Part shown: positions 17,029 to 26,290 of the stretch, one piece after another
Numbering within the stretch: the stretch's first letter is position 1
How the letters are laid out: every line of letters starts with the position of its first letter
Source: Thiopseudomonas denitrificans
GTDB taxonomy: Bacteria; Pseudomonadota; Gammaproteobacteria; Pseudomonadales; Pseudomonadaceae
Direction: 5' to 3'
Assembly (NCBI RefSeq): GCF_002866065.1
Contig: NZ_LNJZ01000007.1
Location: forward strand, 164,388-228,387
Length of the DNA stretch: 64,000 nt
The notes under the pieces: model-generated
Databases searched by the model: none
What the model was told of the DNA's origin: nothing
Seen by the model: only the letters and a program-made list of their open reading frames with translations
Program-made: the position numbers and the translations under genes

Positions 17029-18582
17029 ATGACAACCAGACGCGTTCTCCTTCTATCTGCCACCATCCTCGCACTAGGTCTGCTTTTGCTGCTGGCATGG
17101 CAGGCAACATCGCCCTGGCTCTCGCCTCTGGTTTTGCTGCCTGTCCTGATCACCATACTCTGGCCGGAACACCGCAGCACAAGCTACCACCCCGACAATA
17201 GCCAGGCCACAGCCAACACCACCACCCGCCTGGCGCAAGAGCTGTCCCACGCCACCAGCCAGAATGCCATCACCGCCGCCGGCGTCAGTCATGCCGCCAT
17301 CCAGCTCGGCAGCAAACTCGACTCCCTGGTAGCCGCCGCAACCCAGATTGAAAGCGGCGCCGAACAGATGATCGTGACTGAAGAGGAAACCGCCCGCCTG
17401 AGCGAAAGCGGCCTGGGCAGTGCCAGTGAGATGCGCGCCAACAGCGAATCCGGCCTCAACGGGCTAAACCAGACCATTGCCTGCATTCAGCGACTGGGCC
17501 GGCAGGCGACCAGCAACGGCGAGCTGGTGCAAAGCCTGAGCAAGCGCAGTGAAGAAATCCAGCAGGTCACCGCCGTGATCCAGAACATTGCCAGCCAGAC
17601 CAACCTGCTGGCACTCAACGCTGCCATTGAAGCCGCCCGTGCCGGCGAAGCCGGTCGCGGCTTTGCCGTGGTCGCCGACGAGGTACGCGCGCTGGCCAGC
17701 CGCACCGCCAGCGCCACCGAAGAAGTGGAAGCCATGGTCAATGACATTCGCCTGCACACCAGTGAAGTCGCCAGCCAGCTGCAACAGCTGATGCTCGAGC
17801 TGACCGACAGCGTCGGGCTGGCTGAGCACGCCGGTGAGCAGCTGACCACCATCACCGGGCTGGCAACCAGTGTCGAACAGCAAATGGGGCAGATCGCCGC
17901 CGGCACACAAAGCAACCGCCAGCGTCTGGACGAACTCTTTCATGCCGTTGCCCAGATGCGCCAGGACCTGTCGGTCAGTGACAACCAGACCCAGCAACTG
18001 AGCCTGGCCGCCAGCGCGCTAGAAAGCCAGACCGAAAGCATTAGCGAGCGGTTGTCGGAAGTCAGCCTGTCCGATTACCACCAGGCGGTTTACGAACTGG
18101 CCCGCAACGCAGCCCAGGCCATCGGCGAGCGTTTCACTGCCGATATCGCCAAGGGAACCCTGCGCGAGCAGGAGCTGTTCGACCGCAAACTGACCCCCAT
18201 TGCCGGGACCCATCCGCAAAAATACAGCAGCAGCTTCGACCGCTATACCGATACCGTCCTGCCCGAATACCAGGAGCCGGTCCTGCAGCATCCCGGGGTA
18301 GTGTTCGCCATCAGCATCACGCCGGAAGGCTACATCCCTACCCACAACACGCCTTACAGCCAGCCGCTGACCGGCAACGCCGAACAGGATTACCTGAACA
18401 ACCGGACCAAGCGCCTGTTCAACGACAAGGTCGGCAGCCGTTGCGGCAGCCATGAAAAGCCCATGCTGCTGCAGACCTACATCCGCGAGACCGGCGAGCA
18501 CATGCACGACCTGTCAGTACCCATTTATGTCAACGGCAAGCACTGGGGCGGTTTCCGTATCGGCTACCACCCGGAACACTAG
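17029..18582 (+). CDS. Methyl-accepting chemotaxis protein with C-terminal sensory domain
   Basis: 517 residues. Two adjacent N-terminal membrane segments (about 5-24 and 30-45) leave essentially no periplasmic domain. The cytoplasmic MCP signalling module follows (about 70-330), with the hairpin tip [20 protein letters not shown] and [10 protein letters not shown]. After it comes a C-terminal domain of about 130 residues with [23 protein letters not shown] and [14 protein letters not shown], a Cache-like module found in other cytoplasmic-sensing receptors. It therefore probably senses an intracellular cue. No C-terminal CheR-binding pentapeptide is seen. Confidence 0.9.
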   Translation: MTTRRVLLLSATILALGLLLLLAWQATSPWLSPLVLLPVLITILWPEHRSTSYHPDNSQATANTTTRLAQELSHATSQNAITAAGVSHAAIQLGSKLDSLVAAATQIESGAEQMIVTEEETARLSESGLGSASEMRANSESGLNGLNQTIACIQRLGRQATSNGELVQSLSKRSEEIQQVTAVIQNIASQTNLLALNAAIEAARAGEAGRGFAVVADEVRALASRTASATEEVEAMVNDIRLHTSEVASQLQQLMLELTDSVGLAEHAGEQLTTITGLATSVEQQMGQIAAGTQSNRQRLDELFHAVAQMRQDLSVSDNQTQQLSLAASALESQTESISERLSEVSLSDYHQAVYELARNAAQAIGERFTADIAKGTLREQELFDRKLTPIAGTHPQKYSSSFDRYTDTVLPEYQEPVLQHPGVVFAISITPEGYIPTHNTPYSQPLTGNAEQDYLNNRTKRLFNDKVGSRCGSHEKPMLLQTYIRETGEHMHDLSVPIYVNGKHWGGFRIGYHPEH

Positions 18583-18595
18583 GTAACCGGACATG

Positions 18596-18635
18596 AAAAA
18601 GCCCGTGGACACTCACATGCACACGGGCTTTTTTT
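18596..18635. terminator. Bidirectional terminator between the chemoreceptor and lyase genes
   Basis: AAAAAGCCCGTG and CACGGGCTTTTTTT enclose a 14-base loop; both strands end in T runs. Confidence 0.9.
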
Positions 18636-18647
18636 GCTGCGGCAGAA

Positions 18648-20096
18648 TCAGAGGCTGTCGCCAAAATCCTTGCGGAACTGAGCCAGCAGCTTCTGCTGCC
18701 AGTCGGAAACCGGCGCCAGGCGGCCATAGAAGAAGCGCAGGATCTCCGGCTCCTCGGTGAACTCCAGCCCGCCAATCAGGTGACGGTTGGCATACAGCCA
18801 GATGACCCGGTCAATCACATACTTGACCTGCGACAGGGTGAACACCCGGCGCGGCATGGCCAGGCGCACCAGTTCCATGTTGGCAAAGGTTTCGCTGCCG
18901 TCCGGCTCGCGCTGCTCGGAAATGGTGCCACGCTCCATACCCCGTGCCCCGCTGACCAGATATAGCGCAGACGCCAGCGCACCAGCCGGGTATTGCGATT
19001 GCGGAATGTGGTCGACAAACTGCATGGCGTTGATGTGGCAACCCAGACCGCCGGGCGGCGTAATCACCGGCACGCCGGCCTTGGCCAGCTCGTTGACCAT
19101 GTACTCAATAAACAGCGGGCCCTGGCTGATCACGTCCTCGTCCATGGTCTCTTCCAGCCCCACGGTCATCGCCTCCATTTCGCGTACCGACATGCCGCCA
19201 TAGGTCAGGAAGCCTTCATACAGCGGAATCAGGCCGCGCATCTTGTCGTACAGCTCCTTGCTGCGAATGCACATGCCGCCGCCACGAGCGCTGCCCAGCT
19301 TGCGTGCAGAAAAATACAGCACGTCACAGAGGTCGGCGATACGCCTGGTGATCTCGCGGATGCTCAGGTCCTTGCAGGTGGCTTCACGGGTCTTGTTGAA
19401 GTGCAGGTTGTCCTGCAGCAGGCTGGCATCCAGCACCAGCATCAGGTCGTGCTCGTCACAGACCTTGCGGATCTCTTCCAGGTTGGCCACCGAGATCGGC
19501 TGGCCGCCAATCAGGTTGGTACCGGCTTCCATGCGTACAAAAGCGATACGATCGGCACCGTACTCGTCAATGCACTGGCGCAGCTTGTCGATGTCCATGT
19601 CGCCCTTGAACGGCATGTCGCTGGTCACTTCCAGGCCGGCGTCGGCCACCAGCTCTTCCACGATACCGCCATTGAGCACGATGTGCGCCTTGGTGGTGGT
19701 GAAGTGGTAGTTCATCGGCACCACTGCACCTTCGGCGACCAGCACCTGACCGAGAATGTTCTCGCAGGCACGGCCCTGGTGTGCCGGCAGGAAATACGGC
19801 ATGCCGAAAATCTCTTTCAGCTTGTTCTCCAGACGGGTATAGGTGGCGCTGCCGGCATAGCTGTCATCGGCGATCATCATCGCCGCCAGCTGCTGGTCGC
19901 TCATGGCGTTGACACCACTGTCAGTGAGCATGTCCATGAAGACATCCTCATTGCGCAACAGGAACGTGTTGTTGCCGGCCTCGGTAATGGCCTCCAGACG
20001 ACGTTCGATCGGGGGCAGATTGAGCTTCTGTACGATGCGCACCTTGTGCATTTCCAGCGGAACCGGCTCTCCGCCAAAGAACTTCACGTTGGCCAT
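18648..20096 (-). CDS. Tyrosine phenol-lyase/tryptophanase family PLP beta-eliminating lyase, divergent
   Basis: 482 residues. By recalled alignment with Citrobacter tyrosine phenol-lyase, conserved positions include Tyr80 (SYAGS), the HQGR motif, Thr134, Asn194 (TNLIGGQP), Asp223 under the PLP ring, the Schiff-base Lys266 (SARK), Arg389 (GMERG, Arg in phenol-lyases, Ile in tryptophanases), Arg416 (MPRR) and Phe455-Phe456. Differences are Leu226 for the PLP-contacting Arg, a LGSARGGG loop after the Lys, and GGLG in place of GGHA. The C-terminus extends about 20 residues past the family end. The ATG with AGGAG is used; an upstream in-frame extension is unlikely. It may act on Tyr, Trp, Cys or another beta-substituted amino acid. 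The gene diverges from cysT. Confidence 0.82.
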   Translation of the reverse strand: MANVKFFGGEPVPLEMHKVRIVQKLNLPPIERRLEAITEAGNNTFLLRNEDVFMDMLTDSGVNAMSDQQLAAMMIADDSYAGSATYTRLENKLKEIFGMPYFLPAHQGRACENILGQVLVAEGAVVPMNYHFTTTKAHIVLNGGIVEELVADAGLEVTSDMPFKGDMDIDKLRQCIDEYGADRIAFVRMEAGTNLIGGQPISVANLEEIRKVCDEHDLMLVLDASLLQDNLHFNKTREATCKDLSIREITRRIADLCDVLYFSARKLGSARGGGMCIRSKELYDKMRGLIPLYEGFLTYGGMSVREMEAMTVGLEETMDEDVISQGPLFIEYMVNELAKAGVPVITPPGGLGCHINAMQFVDHIPQSQYPAGALASALYLVSGARGMERGTISEQREPDGSETFANMELVRLAMPRRVFTLSQVKYVIDRVIWLYANRHLIGGLEFTEEPEILRFFYGRLAPVSDWQQKLLAQFRKDFGDSL

Positions 20097-20319
20097 GACG
20101 GCACTTCTCCTGTGTGGGAACAAAGTCAATTCGCCGGATGCTATCACAGGATATAGAGTGACAAAGTGATCTGGACCAAGGTTTGTCAAAACAGAAGCCG
20201 GTGCGCAAGCATTGAAAGGATTCCGGCCATGTGCGCTCATGCCATTTGCCTCACATCAAACTGACAAAACAGAATAAGCAGATTACCAATTAGTCTTTTT
20301 AAGAATATGTATTTTTGTC

Positions 20320-20325
20320 TAGAAT
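20320..20325 (+). promoter_or_regulatory. Candidate -10 element of the cysTW(A) promoter
   Basis: TAGAAT lies 34 bases before the cysT start in a markedly AT-rich stretch (about 20268-20320). There is no good -35 hexamer at 17 bases, which is common for CysB-activated promoters. No CysB site can be asserted from sequence. Confidence 0.35.
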
Positions 20326-20359
20326 CTGCGCCATTCATGCACCAAGACAAGGCAAGACC

Positions 20360-21178
20360 ATGGCGTTACGTCCTTCTCCCGTCATCCCCGGTTTCAACCT
20401 GACCCTCGGCTACACCCTGGTATACCTGAGCTTGATCGTGCTGTTGCCGCTGGCCGGCATGCTGGTGTACGCAAGCAAGCTGAGCTGGCCGGAGTTCTAT
20501 GCCATTGTCAGTCACGACCGGGTGCTGGCCGCTCTCAAGCTGAGTTTTGGTGCCGCGCTGGCCGCCGCCCTGCTCAACGGCCTGGTCGGCACCCTGCTGG
20601 CCTGGGTGCTGGTGCGTTACCGCTTTCCCGGCCGCAAGATCATCGATGCCCTGATCGACCTGCCCTTTGCCCTGCCAACGGCAGTGGCCGGCATTGCCCT
20701 GACCGCCCTGTATGCACCGCGTGGCTGGGTCGGCCAGTGGGCCAACGAGATCGCCCTGAAAATCGCCTACACCCCGCTGGGGATCATTCTGGCGCTGACC
20801 TTCGTCACCCTGCCCTTTGTCGTGCGCACCGTGCAGCCTGTGCTGGAAGACATTCCCCGCGAGCTGGAAGAAGCGGCCAGCTGCCTGGGTGCCAACAAGT
20901 TCCAGGTGCTACGTCACGTACTGATCCCGGCGCTGCTGCCGGCCTGGCTGACCGGTTTTACCCTGGCCTTTGCCCGTGCCGTTGGCGAGTACGGTTCGGT
21001 GATCTTCATTGCCGGCAACATGCCCGGCAAGACCGAAATCCTGCCCCTGCTGATCATGGTCAAGCTGGACCAGTACGATTACCTCGGGGCCACCGCCATT
21101 GGTGTGATGATGCTGGCTGTGTCCTTTGTCTTCCTGCTGCTGATCAACCTGCTGCAACGCCGGATCAGTCGCGGCTGA
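20360..21178 (+). CDS. cysT: Sulfate/thiosulfate ABC transporter permease CysT (CysU)
   Basis: 272 residues with six membrane spans. The permease EAA loop is visible as [23 protein letters not shown], and [15 protein letters not shown] is typical of CysT. It pairs with CysW in the inner membrane to import sulfate or thiosulfate. The chosen ATG has an AAGG ribosome site; the upstream in-frame codons lie in the promoter region. In Pseudomonas a binding-protein gene (sbp) precedes cysT; here the upstream gene is the divergent lyase instead. Confidence 0.95.
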   Translation: MALRPSPVIPGFNLTLGYTLVYLSLIVLLPLAGMLVYASKLSWPEFYAIVSHDRVLAALKLSFGAALAAALLNGLVGTLLAWVLVRYRFPGRKIIDALIDLPFALPTAVAGIALTALYAPRGWVGQWANEIALKIAYTPLGIILALTFVTLPFVVRTVQPVLEDIPRELEEAASCLGANKFQVLRHVLIPALLPAWLTGFTLAFARAVGEYGSVIFIAGNMPGKTEILPLLIMVKLDQYDYLGATAIGVMMLAVSFVFLLLINLLQRRISRG

Positions 21179-21260
21179 CAACATTGTCCGGACAACCCGC
21201 ATCCACATTGCAAGACCCTGCACAAACGGATTTTCACGTACCCGAACTGGAAAACGAAGC

Positions 21261-22100
21261 ATGAGTACATTAGCCATCACCACCACCGGACTGGCCCGCG
21301 AGCGGCGCTGGGGCGCGATCAGCCTGATTGCCGCTGCCTGGCTGGCCTTCCTGTTTTTCCTGGTGCTACCGCTGGGCGTGGTATTGAGCGAAGCGCTGAA
21401 ACAGGGCTACGCCAGCTTCTTCACCGCCGTCCTGGAGCCTGACGCCATTGCCGCGCTCAAGCTGACCTTGCTCGCTGTTGGTATTTCCGTGCCGCTGAAC
21501 CTGGTGTTCGGCCTCGCAGCCGCCTGGTGCGTGAGCAAGTACGAGTTTCGCGGCAAGAGTCTGCTGGTCACCCTGATCGACCTGCCCTTTTCGGTATCGC
21601 CCATCGTCGCCGGCCTGATCTATGTATTGCTGTTCGGCGCCCAGGGCTTCTTTGGCGACTGGCTGGCCGAACACGACATCCAGATCATCTTTGCCGTACC
21701 CGGTATTGTGCTGGCTACATTGTTTGTCACAGTACCCTTTGTTGCCCGCGAGCTGATTCCGCTGATGCAGCAGCAGGGCACCCAGGAAGAGGAAGCCGCC
21801 CGCCTGCTCGGTGCTTCCGGCTGGCAGATGTTCTGGCATGTCACCCTGCCCAACATCCGCTGGGGCCTGATGTATGGCGTGGTGCTTTGCACCGCGCGGG
21901 CGCTGGGCGAATTTGGTGCGGTATCGGTGGTGTCCGGTCACATTCGCGGTTTTACCAACACACTGCCGCTGCATGTCGAGATTTTGTACAACGAATATAA
22001 CCATGTCGCTGCGTTCAGCGTGGCAACGCTGCTGTTGCTGATGGCGCTGGTGATGTTGCTGGTCAAACAGTGGGTGCAGGAAAAGAAAGGGATGATTTGA
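21261..22100 (+). CDS. cysW: Sulfate/thiosulfate ABC transporter permease CysW
   Basis: 279 residues, six membrane spans, with the EAA motif as [22 protein letters not shown] and [15 protein letters not shown], matching CysW. It forms the second half of the permease channel with CysT. It starts 82 bases after the cysT stop and is followed by 500 bases of repeat-bearing DNA before cysA, an unusually loose join for this operon. Confidence 0.95.
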   Translation: MSTLAITTTGLARERRWGAISLIAAAWLAFLFFLVLPLGVVLSEALKQGYASFFTAVLEPDAIAALKLTLLAVGISVPLNLVFGLAAAWCVSKYEFRGKSLLVTLIDLPFSVSPIVAGLIYVLLFGAQGFFGDWLAEHDIQIIFAVPGIVLATLFVTVPFVARELIPLMQQQGTQEEEAARLLGASGWQMFWHVTLPNIRWGLMYGVVLCTARALGEFGAVSVVSGHIRGFTNTLPLHVEILYNEYNHVAAFSVATLLLLMALVMLLVKQWVQEKKGMI

Positions 22101-22160
22101 GGCTGGGTTTTGTTTTTGGTGGTTACTGTTTGTGGTTTGGATTTGTGTGGGCGTCAGCGA

Positions 22161-22248
22161 GGTGCAGGTTACGCAGGGTCGCTGCAAGTACGTCCATGTA
22201 AGCTCCCTGTCGCCATCCATGGCGACAAAGCCCTGCTCCACCTGCACC
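22161..22248 (-). repeat. Nested-hairpin repeat, copy A (core on minus strand)
   Basis: Outer stem GGTGCAGG/CCTGCACC (22161-22168, 22241-22248), inner stem GCAGGG/CCCTGC (22173-22178, 22231-22236), and a tip hairpin GTCGCCAT-CC-ATGGCGAC (22209-22226). Between tip and inner stem, on the minus strand, lies the conserved core AGCTTACATGGACGTACT. Same architecture as the copies at 22428 and 56406. Confidence 0.75.
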
Positions 22249-22427
22249 CCACTGCCGCAAACACAGCCTGTGCATTTGTCACAAACAGCACTGAAATTTA
22301 GTGCAAGCCGCCTCAAATCGTGGAAGGGAAAGAAAAGTGAAAAGACAACCTCCCTCGATAATGGCTGCTTTATGAAGGTTTGTTGATTGCAGCTACAGCG
22401 CCTCCTGCCGGTTGCACGGATTTGGCA

Positions 22428-22535
22428 GTAGCGCCGGGGGATGGGTGGAGCAAACCCTCAACGCCATGGATGGCGTTGTGGAGCCTACATGGATGTACTT
22501 GCGGCGTGTTTGCGGAATCCATTCACCGGCGCTAC
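22428..22535 (+). repeat. Nested-hairpin repeat, copy B
   Basis: Outer stem GTAGCGCCGG/CCGGCGCTAC (10 bp, perfect), inner stem GCAAAC/GTTTGC, tip hairpin AACGCCAT-GG-ATGGCGTT (22460-22477), then the core AGCCTACATGGATGTACT. The stems differ in sequence from copies A and C yet pair perfectly. Confidence 0.75.
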
Positions 22536-22600
22536 AGACACCAAGACACCAAGACACCAGTTTTACGACACAACAGAATTCAAGTTACGGGAACAGAAAA

Positions 22601-23569
22601 ATGAGCATCGAAGTCCAGCAAGTGAACAAGGCATTCGGCAATTTCAAGGCGCTGAACGAGATCAATCTGTCGATCCAGTCCGGTGAGCTGGTGGCGCTGC
22701 TGGGGCCGTCCGGCTGTGGCAAGACCACATTGCTGCGCATCATCGCCGGGCTGGAAAAGCCCGATAGCGGCCACATCATCTTCAATGGCGCCGACGTGTC
22801 GCGCCGTGACGTGCGCAAGCGCAATGTAGGCTTCGTGTTTCAGCACTATGCCCTGTTCCGCCACATGACCGTATTCGACAACGTCGCCTTCGGCCTGCGC
22901 ATGAAGCCGCGCCGCCAGCGCCCGTCGGAAAGCGTCATTCACGACAAGGTGCTGGAGCTGCTGCGCATGGTGCAGCTGGACTGGCTGGCCGACCGTTATC
23001 CGGAGCAGCTGTCCGGCGGCCAGCGTCAGCGCATCGCCCTGGCCCGCGCCCTGGCGGTGGAGCCGGAAATCCTGCTGCTGGACGAGCCCTTTGGTGCGCT
23101 GGACGCCAAGGTGCGCAAGGAATTGCGCCGCTGGCTGGCCAACCTGCACGAAGAAATCAACCTGACCTCGGTGTTCGTCACCCACGACCAGGAAGAAGCC
23201 ATGGAAGTGGCCGACCGCATCGTGGTGATGAACAAGGGCGTGATCGAGCAGATCGGTACTCCGGCCGAGGTCTATGAAAACCCGGCCAACGAGTTTGTCT
23301 ACCACTTCCTTGGCGACTCCAACCAGCTGCAGCTGGACGACCAGCAGATCCAGTTCCGCCCGCACGAGGTGTTGTTGTCACGCCGGGCCGAACCCGAACA
23401 CCGTGCCGGTGTCGTGCGTGATATCCGGCCGCTGGGTGCCATCACCCGCGTCACGCTGAAGGTCGAGGGCCAGGAGCTGCCAATCGAAGCCGAAGTGGTG
23501 CGTGATGATGCCAGCCTGAACGGTCTGCAGCGCGGCGAAACCCTGTATTTCAAACCCAAGGCCAGTTGA
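22601..23569 (+). CDS. cysA: Sulfate/thiosulfate ABC transporter ATPase CysA
   Basis: 322 residues. Walker [10 protein letters not shown] (35-43), Q-loop [14 protein letters not shown], signature [15 protein letters not shown], Walker [12 protein letters not shown] and the H-loop THDQEEA are intact; a C-terminal regulatory domain of about 90 residues follows. FRHMTV after the Q-loop and VRKELRRWL are typical of CysA. I take the ATG that gives [10 protein letters not shown]; the in-frame extension upstream runs through repeat DNA. It energises CysTW. Confidence 0.95.
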   Translation: MSIEVQQVNKAFGNFKALNEINLSIQSGELVALLGPSGCGKTTLLRIIAGLEKPDSGHIIFNGADVSRRDVRKRNVGFVFQHYALFRHMTVFDNVAFGLRMKPRRQRPSESVIHDKVLELLRMVQLDWLADRYPEQLSGGQRQRIALARALAVEPEILLLDEPFGALDAKVRKELRRWLANLHEEINLTSVFVTHDQEEAMEVADRIVVMNKGVIEQIGTPAEVYENPANEFVYHFLGDSNQLQLDDQQIQFRPHEVLLSRRAEPEHRAGVVRDIRPLGAITRVTLKVEGQELPIEAEVVRDDASLNGLQRGETLYFKPKAS

Positions 23570-23581
23570 CCGGTCTCTCTC

Positions 23582-23606
23582 GCGGCCAGGGATGGCCGCA
23601 CCTTTT
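23582..23606 (+). terminator. Weak terminator-like hairpin after cysA
   Basis: GCGGCC, a 6-base loop and GGCCGC, followed by ACCTTTTCC. The short, interrupted T run makes it a modest candidate. Confidence 0.5.
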
Positions 23607-23938
23607 CCCCGTATTCTGAATGCACTGTCAACCTTGTTGCCACTCATCACCATCGCGGCATGGCAACGGCTTCAGCTACGCCAATACCGCTTATTCCACA
23701 ACTGCGCAGGCTTGCCCAAGACATCCACAAACCCTGTGGATATCTTTGTGCATAACCTGGAGGAAACATCGGCAATCGCGCATGGTGCAAGGGGCATGCT
23801 CAGTTTGTACAAAATTCAAACAATACAGCAAAAGTATTTATTTTCAATGACTTGCAAGTGAATACAAAGAAAAATATCAGGTTTTTCAACTAATTCAACC
23901 TATCCTGCACAAGCAGGGTGACGATGTGCACAACTGTA
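23607..23938. other. Non-coding stretch between cysA and ehuA
   Basis: I see no gene. The left part carries DnaA-box-like sites: ACATCCACA facing TGTGGATAT, then TGTGCATAA (23721-23756), echoing the group at 5217. The right part (about 23780-23935) is AT-rich without clear structure. Confidence 0.5.
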
Positions 23939-23970
23939 AAAGTCAAGGAATTTTCACCCTTGACTTTGCC
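23939..23970 (-). terminator. Terminator of the ehu-like operon
   Basis: A perfect 10-bp stem, AAAGTCAAGG/CCTTGACTTT, with a 9-base loop; on the minus strand it ends in TTTTA. It lies 15 bases after the ATPase stop. Confidence 0.7.
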
Positions 23971-23981
23971 AGCATAATCTC

Positions 23982-24773
23982 TTAGTGGTCGCCCAAAAAA
24001 CTGCTGAGAAAAGCCTTGGTGCGCTCTTCCCTGGGCTCAGTGAAGATTTCTTCCGGCCGGCCTTCCTCGACAAACTTGCCCTGATCGAAGAAACACACCC
24101 GGTCAGAAATCTGCCGGGCAAACTGCATCTCGTGGGTTACCAGCAAAATGGTCAGATCATGCTGGCTCGCCAGGTGTTCGATGACCTGCAGCACCTCCCC
24201 CACCAGCTCAGGGTCCAGTGCCGAAGTCGGCTCGTCAAACAACAGGATATTCGGATGCATTGCCAGTGCGCGGGCAATGCCAACCCGTTGTTGCTGTCCG
24301 CCGGACAGCTGACTGGGGAATTTGTCGGCATGTTCGGTCATGCCAACCAGATCCAGATATTTGAGCGCACGTTTTTTGGCCTTGTCCCGGCTCAAGCCAA
24401 GCACCTGCCTTGGAGCTTCAGTTACATTGCGCATCACCGTCATGTGCGGAAACAGGTTGAACTGCTGGAATACCATGCCCATTTCCTTGCGCATCATGCG
24501 CAAGTGGGCTTCCGACGCAGGCATCAGCTGGCCGTTTTTCTCTTCATGCCAGAGCGGTTTTCCGGCCACATGGATGACGCCGTCCTGAATGTCTTCCAGC
24601 GTCATAAGAATACGCAGCACTGTGGATTTTCCCGAACCGGACGGCCCGATAATGGTTACTTTTTCACCACGGCGCACACTGAAGTCCAGAGCATCCAGCA
24701 CCACATGGTCCCCATAGCTCTTGGTAACGTTTTGAAACTCGATGATTTTGTCTGACTGGTTTGACTCACTCAT
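23982..24773 (-). CDS. ehuA: Polar amino-acid/ectoine-type ABC transporter ATPase (EhuA-like)
   Basis: 263 residues. Walker [10 protein letters not shown] (43-51), [42 protein letters not shown] and VTHEMQFAR, the pattern of the polar amino-acid uptake subfamily. The insert [16 protein letters not shown] after the first strand is characteristic of the ectoine/hydroxyectoine transporter EhuA. Its start overlaps the ehuD stop by 4 bases. Substrate is inferred from resemblance of the four-gene set; glutamine- or lysine-type amino acids cannot be excluded. Confidence 0.85.
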   Translation of the reverse strand: MSESNQSDKIIEFQNVTKSYGDHVVLDALDFSVRRGEKVTIIGPSGSGKSTVLRILMTLEDIQDGVIHVAGKPLWHEEKNGQLMPASEAHLRMMRKEMGMVFQQFNLFPHMTVMRNVTEAPRQVLGLSRDKAKKRALKYLDLVGMTEHADKFPSQLSGGQQQRVGIARALAMHPNILLFDEPTSALDPELVGEVLQVIEHLASQHDLTILLVTHEMQFARQISDRVCFFDQGKFVEEGRPEEIFTEPREERTKAFLSSFLGDH

Positions 24774-25462
24774 TGCAAATGTATTCCTTCTTTGGGCAAG
24801 CGCTCGTCCAGCTTGCGCACGGCCCAGGCCGCTACCAGGGTCATCAGCAGATAAATCAGCCCGACCATGGAGAGCGGAATCATGTAATTGAAACTGCGGT
24901 CGCCAATGATTCTGGCCACATTGAGCACCTCAAGCACCGCTACCACCGACAAGATGGGCACATCTTTCATGATCGAAACCAGATAGTTGCCCAGCGCCGG
25001 AATGATGCGCGGTATCGCCTGTGGCAGGACAATGGCGAAAAAGGTACGTCCCGGCGTCAGGTCCAGCGCCCGTGCGGCTTCCAGTTGACCGGCCGGAACC
25101 GACTGAATGCCGGCCCGGTACACCTCCGATGTATAGGCACTGTACTGCAGGCCCAGCGCCAGGGCTCCGGTCATGAAGGCGGGCAAAACCAGCCCATAAT
25201 CCGGCAGCACGTAGTACAGAAAAAACAGCTGCACCAGCAGGGGCGTATCACGCAAAAACTCGCTAAAGAAGCGGGCTGGCCAGGCAACCAGCCGGCTGCG
25301 CATGCCTTTCAGGCCAGCCAGCACCAGGCCAAACCCGGCCGCCAGCAAAAAACCGACAACGGTGGCCTGCAGTGTGACTAACAGGCCCTTGCCTAGAATC
25401 GGCAGGATGGATACGGCAAACGCCCAGTGACTGCTGGTATCCCATTCAATTCCAAACAGCAT
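24770..25462 (-). CDS. ehuD: ABC transporter permease (EhuD-like)
   Basis: 230 residues, five or so membrane spans, with the HisM/GlnP-type permease motif [25 protein letters not shown]. It forms a heteromeric channel with the preceding permease. The start codon shares one base with the ehuC stop (TGATG), so translation is coupled. The assignment to ectoine transport rests on order ehuB-C-D-A and family resemblance. Confidence 0.83.
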   Translation of the reverse strand: MLFGIEWDTSSHWAFAVSILPILGKGLLVTLQATVVGFLLAAGFGLVLAGLKGMRSRLVAWPARFFSEFLRDTPLLVQLFFLYYVLPDYGLVLPAFMTGALALGLQYSAYTSEVYRAGIQSVPAGQLEAARALDLTPGRTFFAIVLPQAIPRIIPALGNYLVSIMKDVPILSVVAVLEVLNVARIIGDRSFNYMIPLSMVGLIYLLMTLVAAWAVRKLDERLPKEGIHLQ

Positions 25463-26136
25463 CAGACACTGCCTCCCGCACGCCAGCGGCAGGCGTAGCG
25501 CTCTGCCAGTTTCATCAGCCCGGCCACCACCAGTGCCATGCCGAAATACATCAGCAGCAACAGGCTGTAAATGGTCGTACTGTCCTGGGTAAAGTTGCGC
25601 AGCTGTTCGGCCTTGTAGGCCAGATCAGCCAGGCTGATCAGCGACACCAGCGCGGTATCCTTGAGGTTCTGGATCGCCAGGTTGCCCAGGCTTGGCATCA
25701 TTTCCGGCACTGCCTGCGGCACGATGATGCGCCACATGGTCTGTCTCGGGCTGAAATCCAGTGCCTTGGCCGCCTCATACTGTTCAGGGGCCACCGCCTG
25801 GATCGCACCACGCACCACCTCTGCCGCATAGGCACCTATGTTCAGCGCCAGCGCCAAGGTGCCCACCAGCATCGGCGGAAAGCGCCAGTCATAGCCAAGC
25901 GTCTGACCAATCATCGGCAGGGCGAAATACAGCCAGAACAACTGCACCAGCAGTGAGGTGCCACGAAAAAACTCGATAATGCCCGCACTCAGGCCATGCA
26001 CAAAAGGGTTGTCTGAAACCCTCCCGACACCGAGTACAAAAGCAAAAAACAACCCCAGCACACTGGAGTAGAGAGTCAGTTGTACGGTAATCCAGGCACC
26101 GGAAAGCAAATGACCGCTATAGGTTAGAATATCCAT
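25462..26136 (-). CDS. ehuC: ABC transporter permease (EhuC-like)
   Basis: 224 residues, about five membrane spans, with the EAA-type motif EQYEAAKALDFSPRQTMWRIIVPQA and a FFRGTSLLVQLFWLYF segment typical of His/Glu/Gln/Arg-type permeases. I start at MDILTYSG because the upstream in-frame part is Pro/Gln-rich and lies in the gap after ehuB. It is 154 bases downstream of ehuB; this gap may hold a hairpin that lowers permease expression relative to the binding protein, but I find no perfect one. Confidence 0.83.
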   Translation of the reverse strand: MDILTYSGHLLSGAWITVQLTLYSSVLGLFFAFVLGVGRVSDNPFVHGLSAGIIEFFRGTSLLVQLFWLYFALPMIGQTLGYDWRFPPMLVGTLALALNIGAYAAEVVRGAIQAVAPEQYEAAKALDFSPRQTMWRIIVPQAVPEMMPSLGNLAIQNLKDTALVSLISLADLAYKAEQLRNFTQDSTTIYSLLLLMYFGMALVVAGLMKLAERYACRWRAGGSV

Positions 26137-26290
26137 GATCAAGATTGGCAACAGTTCGCTAGAAGGCCCGGGGCGGGCCTGCTGTTGTGTAGAGCCGGCG
26201 TACCGGCCGGTCTTCATGCAGACCGGCCTCTGCTGTCACTACGCTTGCGCTGTAAACGGGGCGGCCAAAAAAGGCTGTTGCCCCGACCTG

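Larger units (their letters stand above)
22101..22600. other. 500-base non-coding region between cysW and cysA
   Basis: No convincing gene is present; short open frames here lack ribosome sites and recognisable sequence. It holds two large hairpin repeats in opposite orientation (22161-22248 and 22428-22535) and three direct copies of ACACCA-containing 8-mers (about 22537-22560). It is less GC-rich than the flanking genes. It may reduce or uncouple cysA expression from cysTW. Confidence 0.7.

Noticed and set aside
22101-22600. CRISPR array or coding gene between cysW and cysA
   Set aside because: The repeats are few, inverted and palindromic with no regular spacers; open frames there lack start signals.
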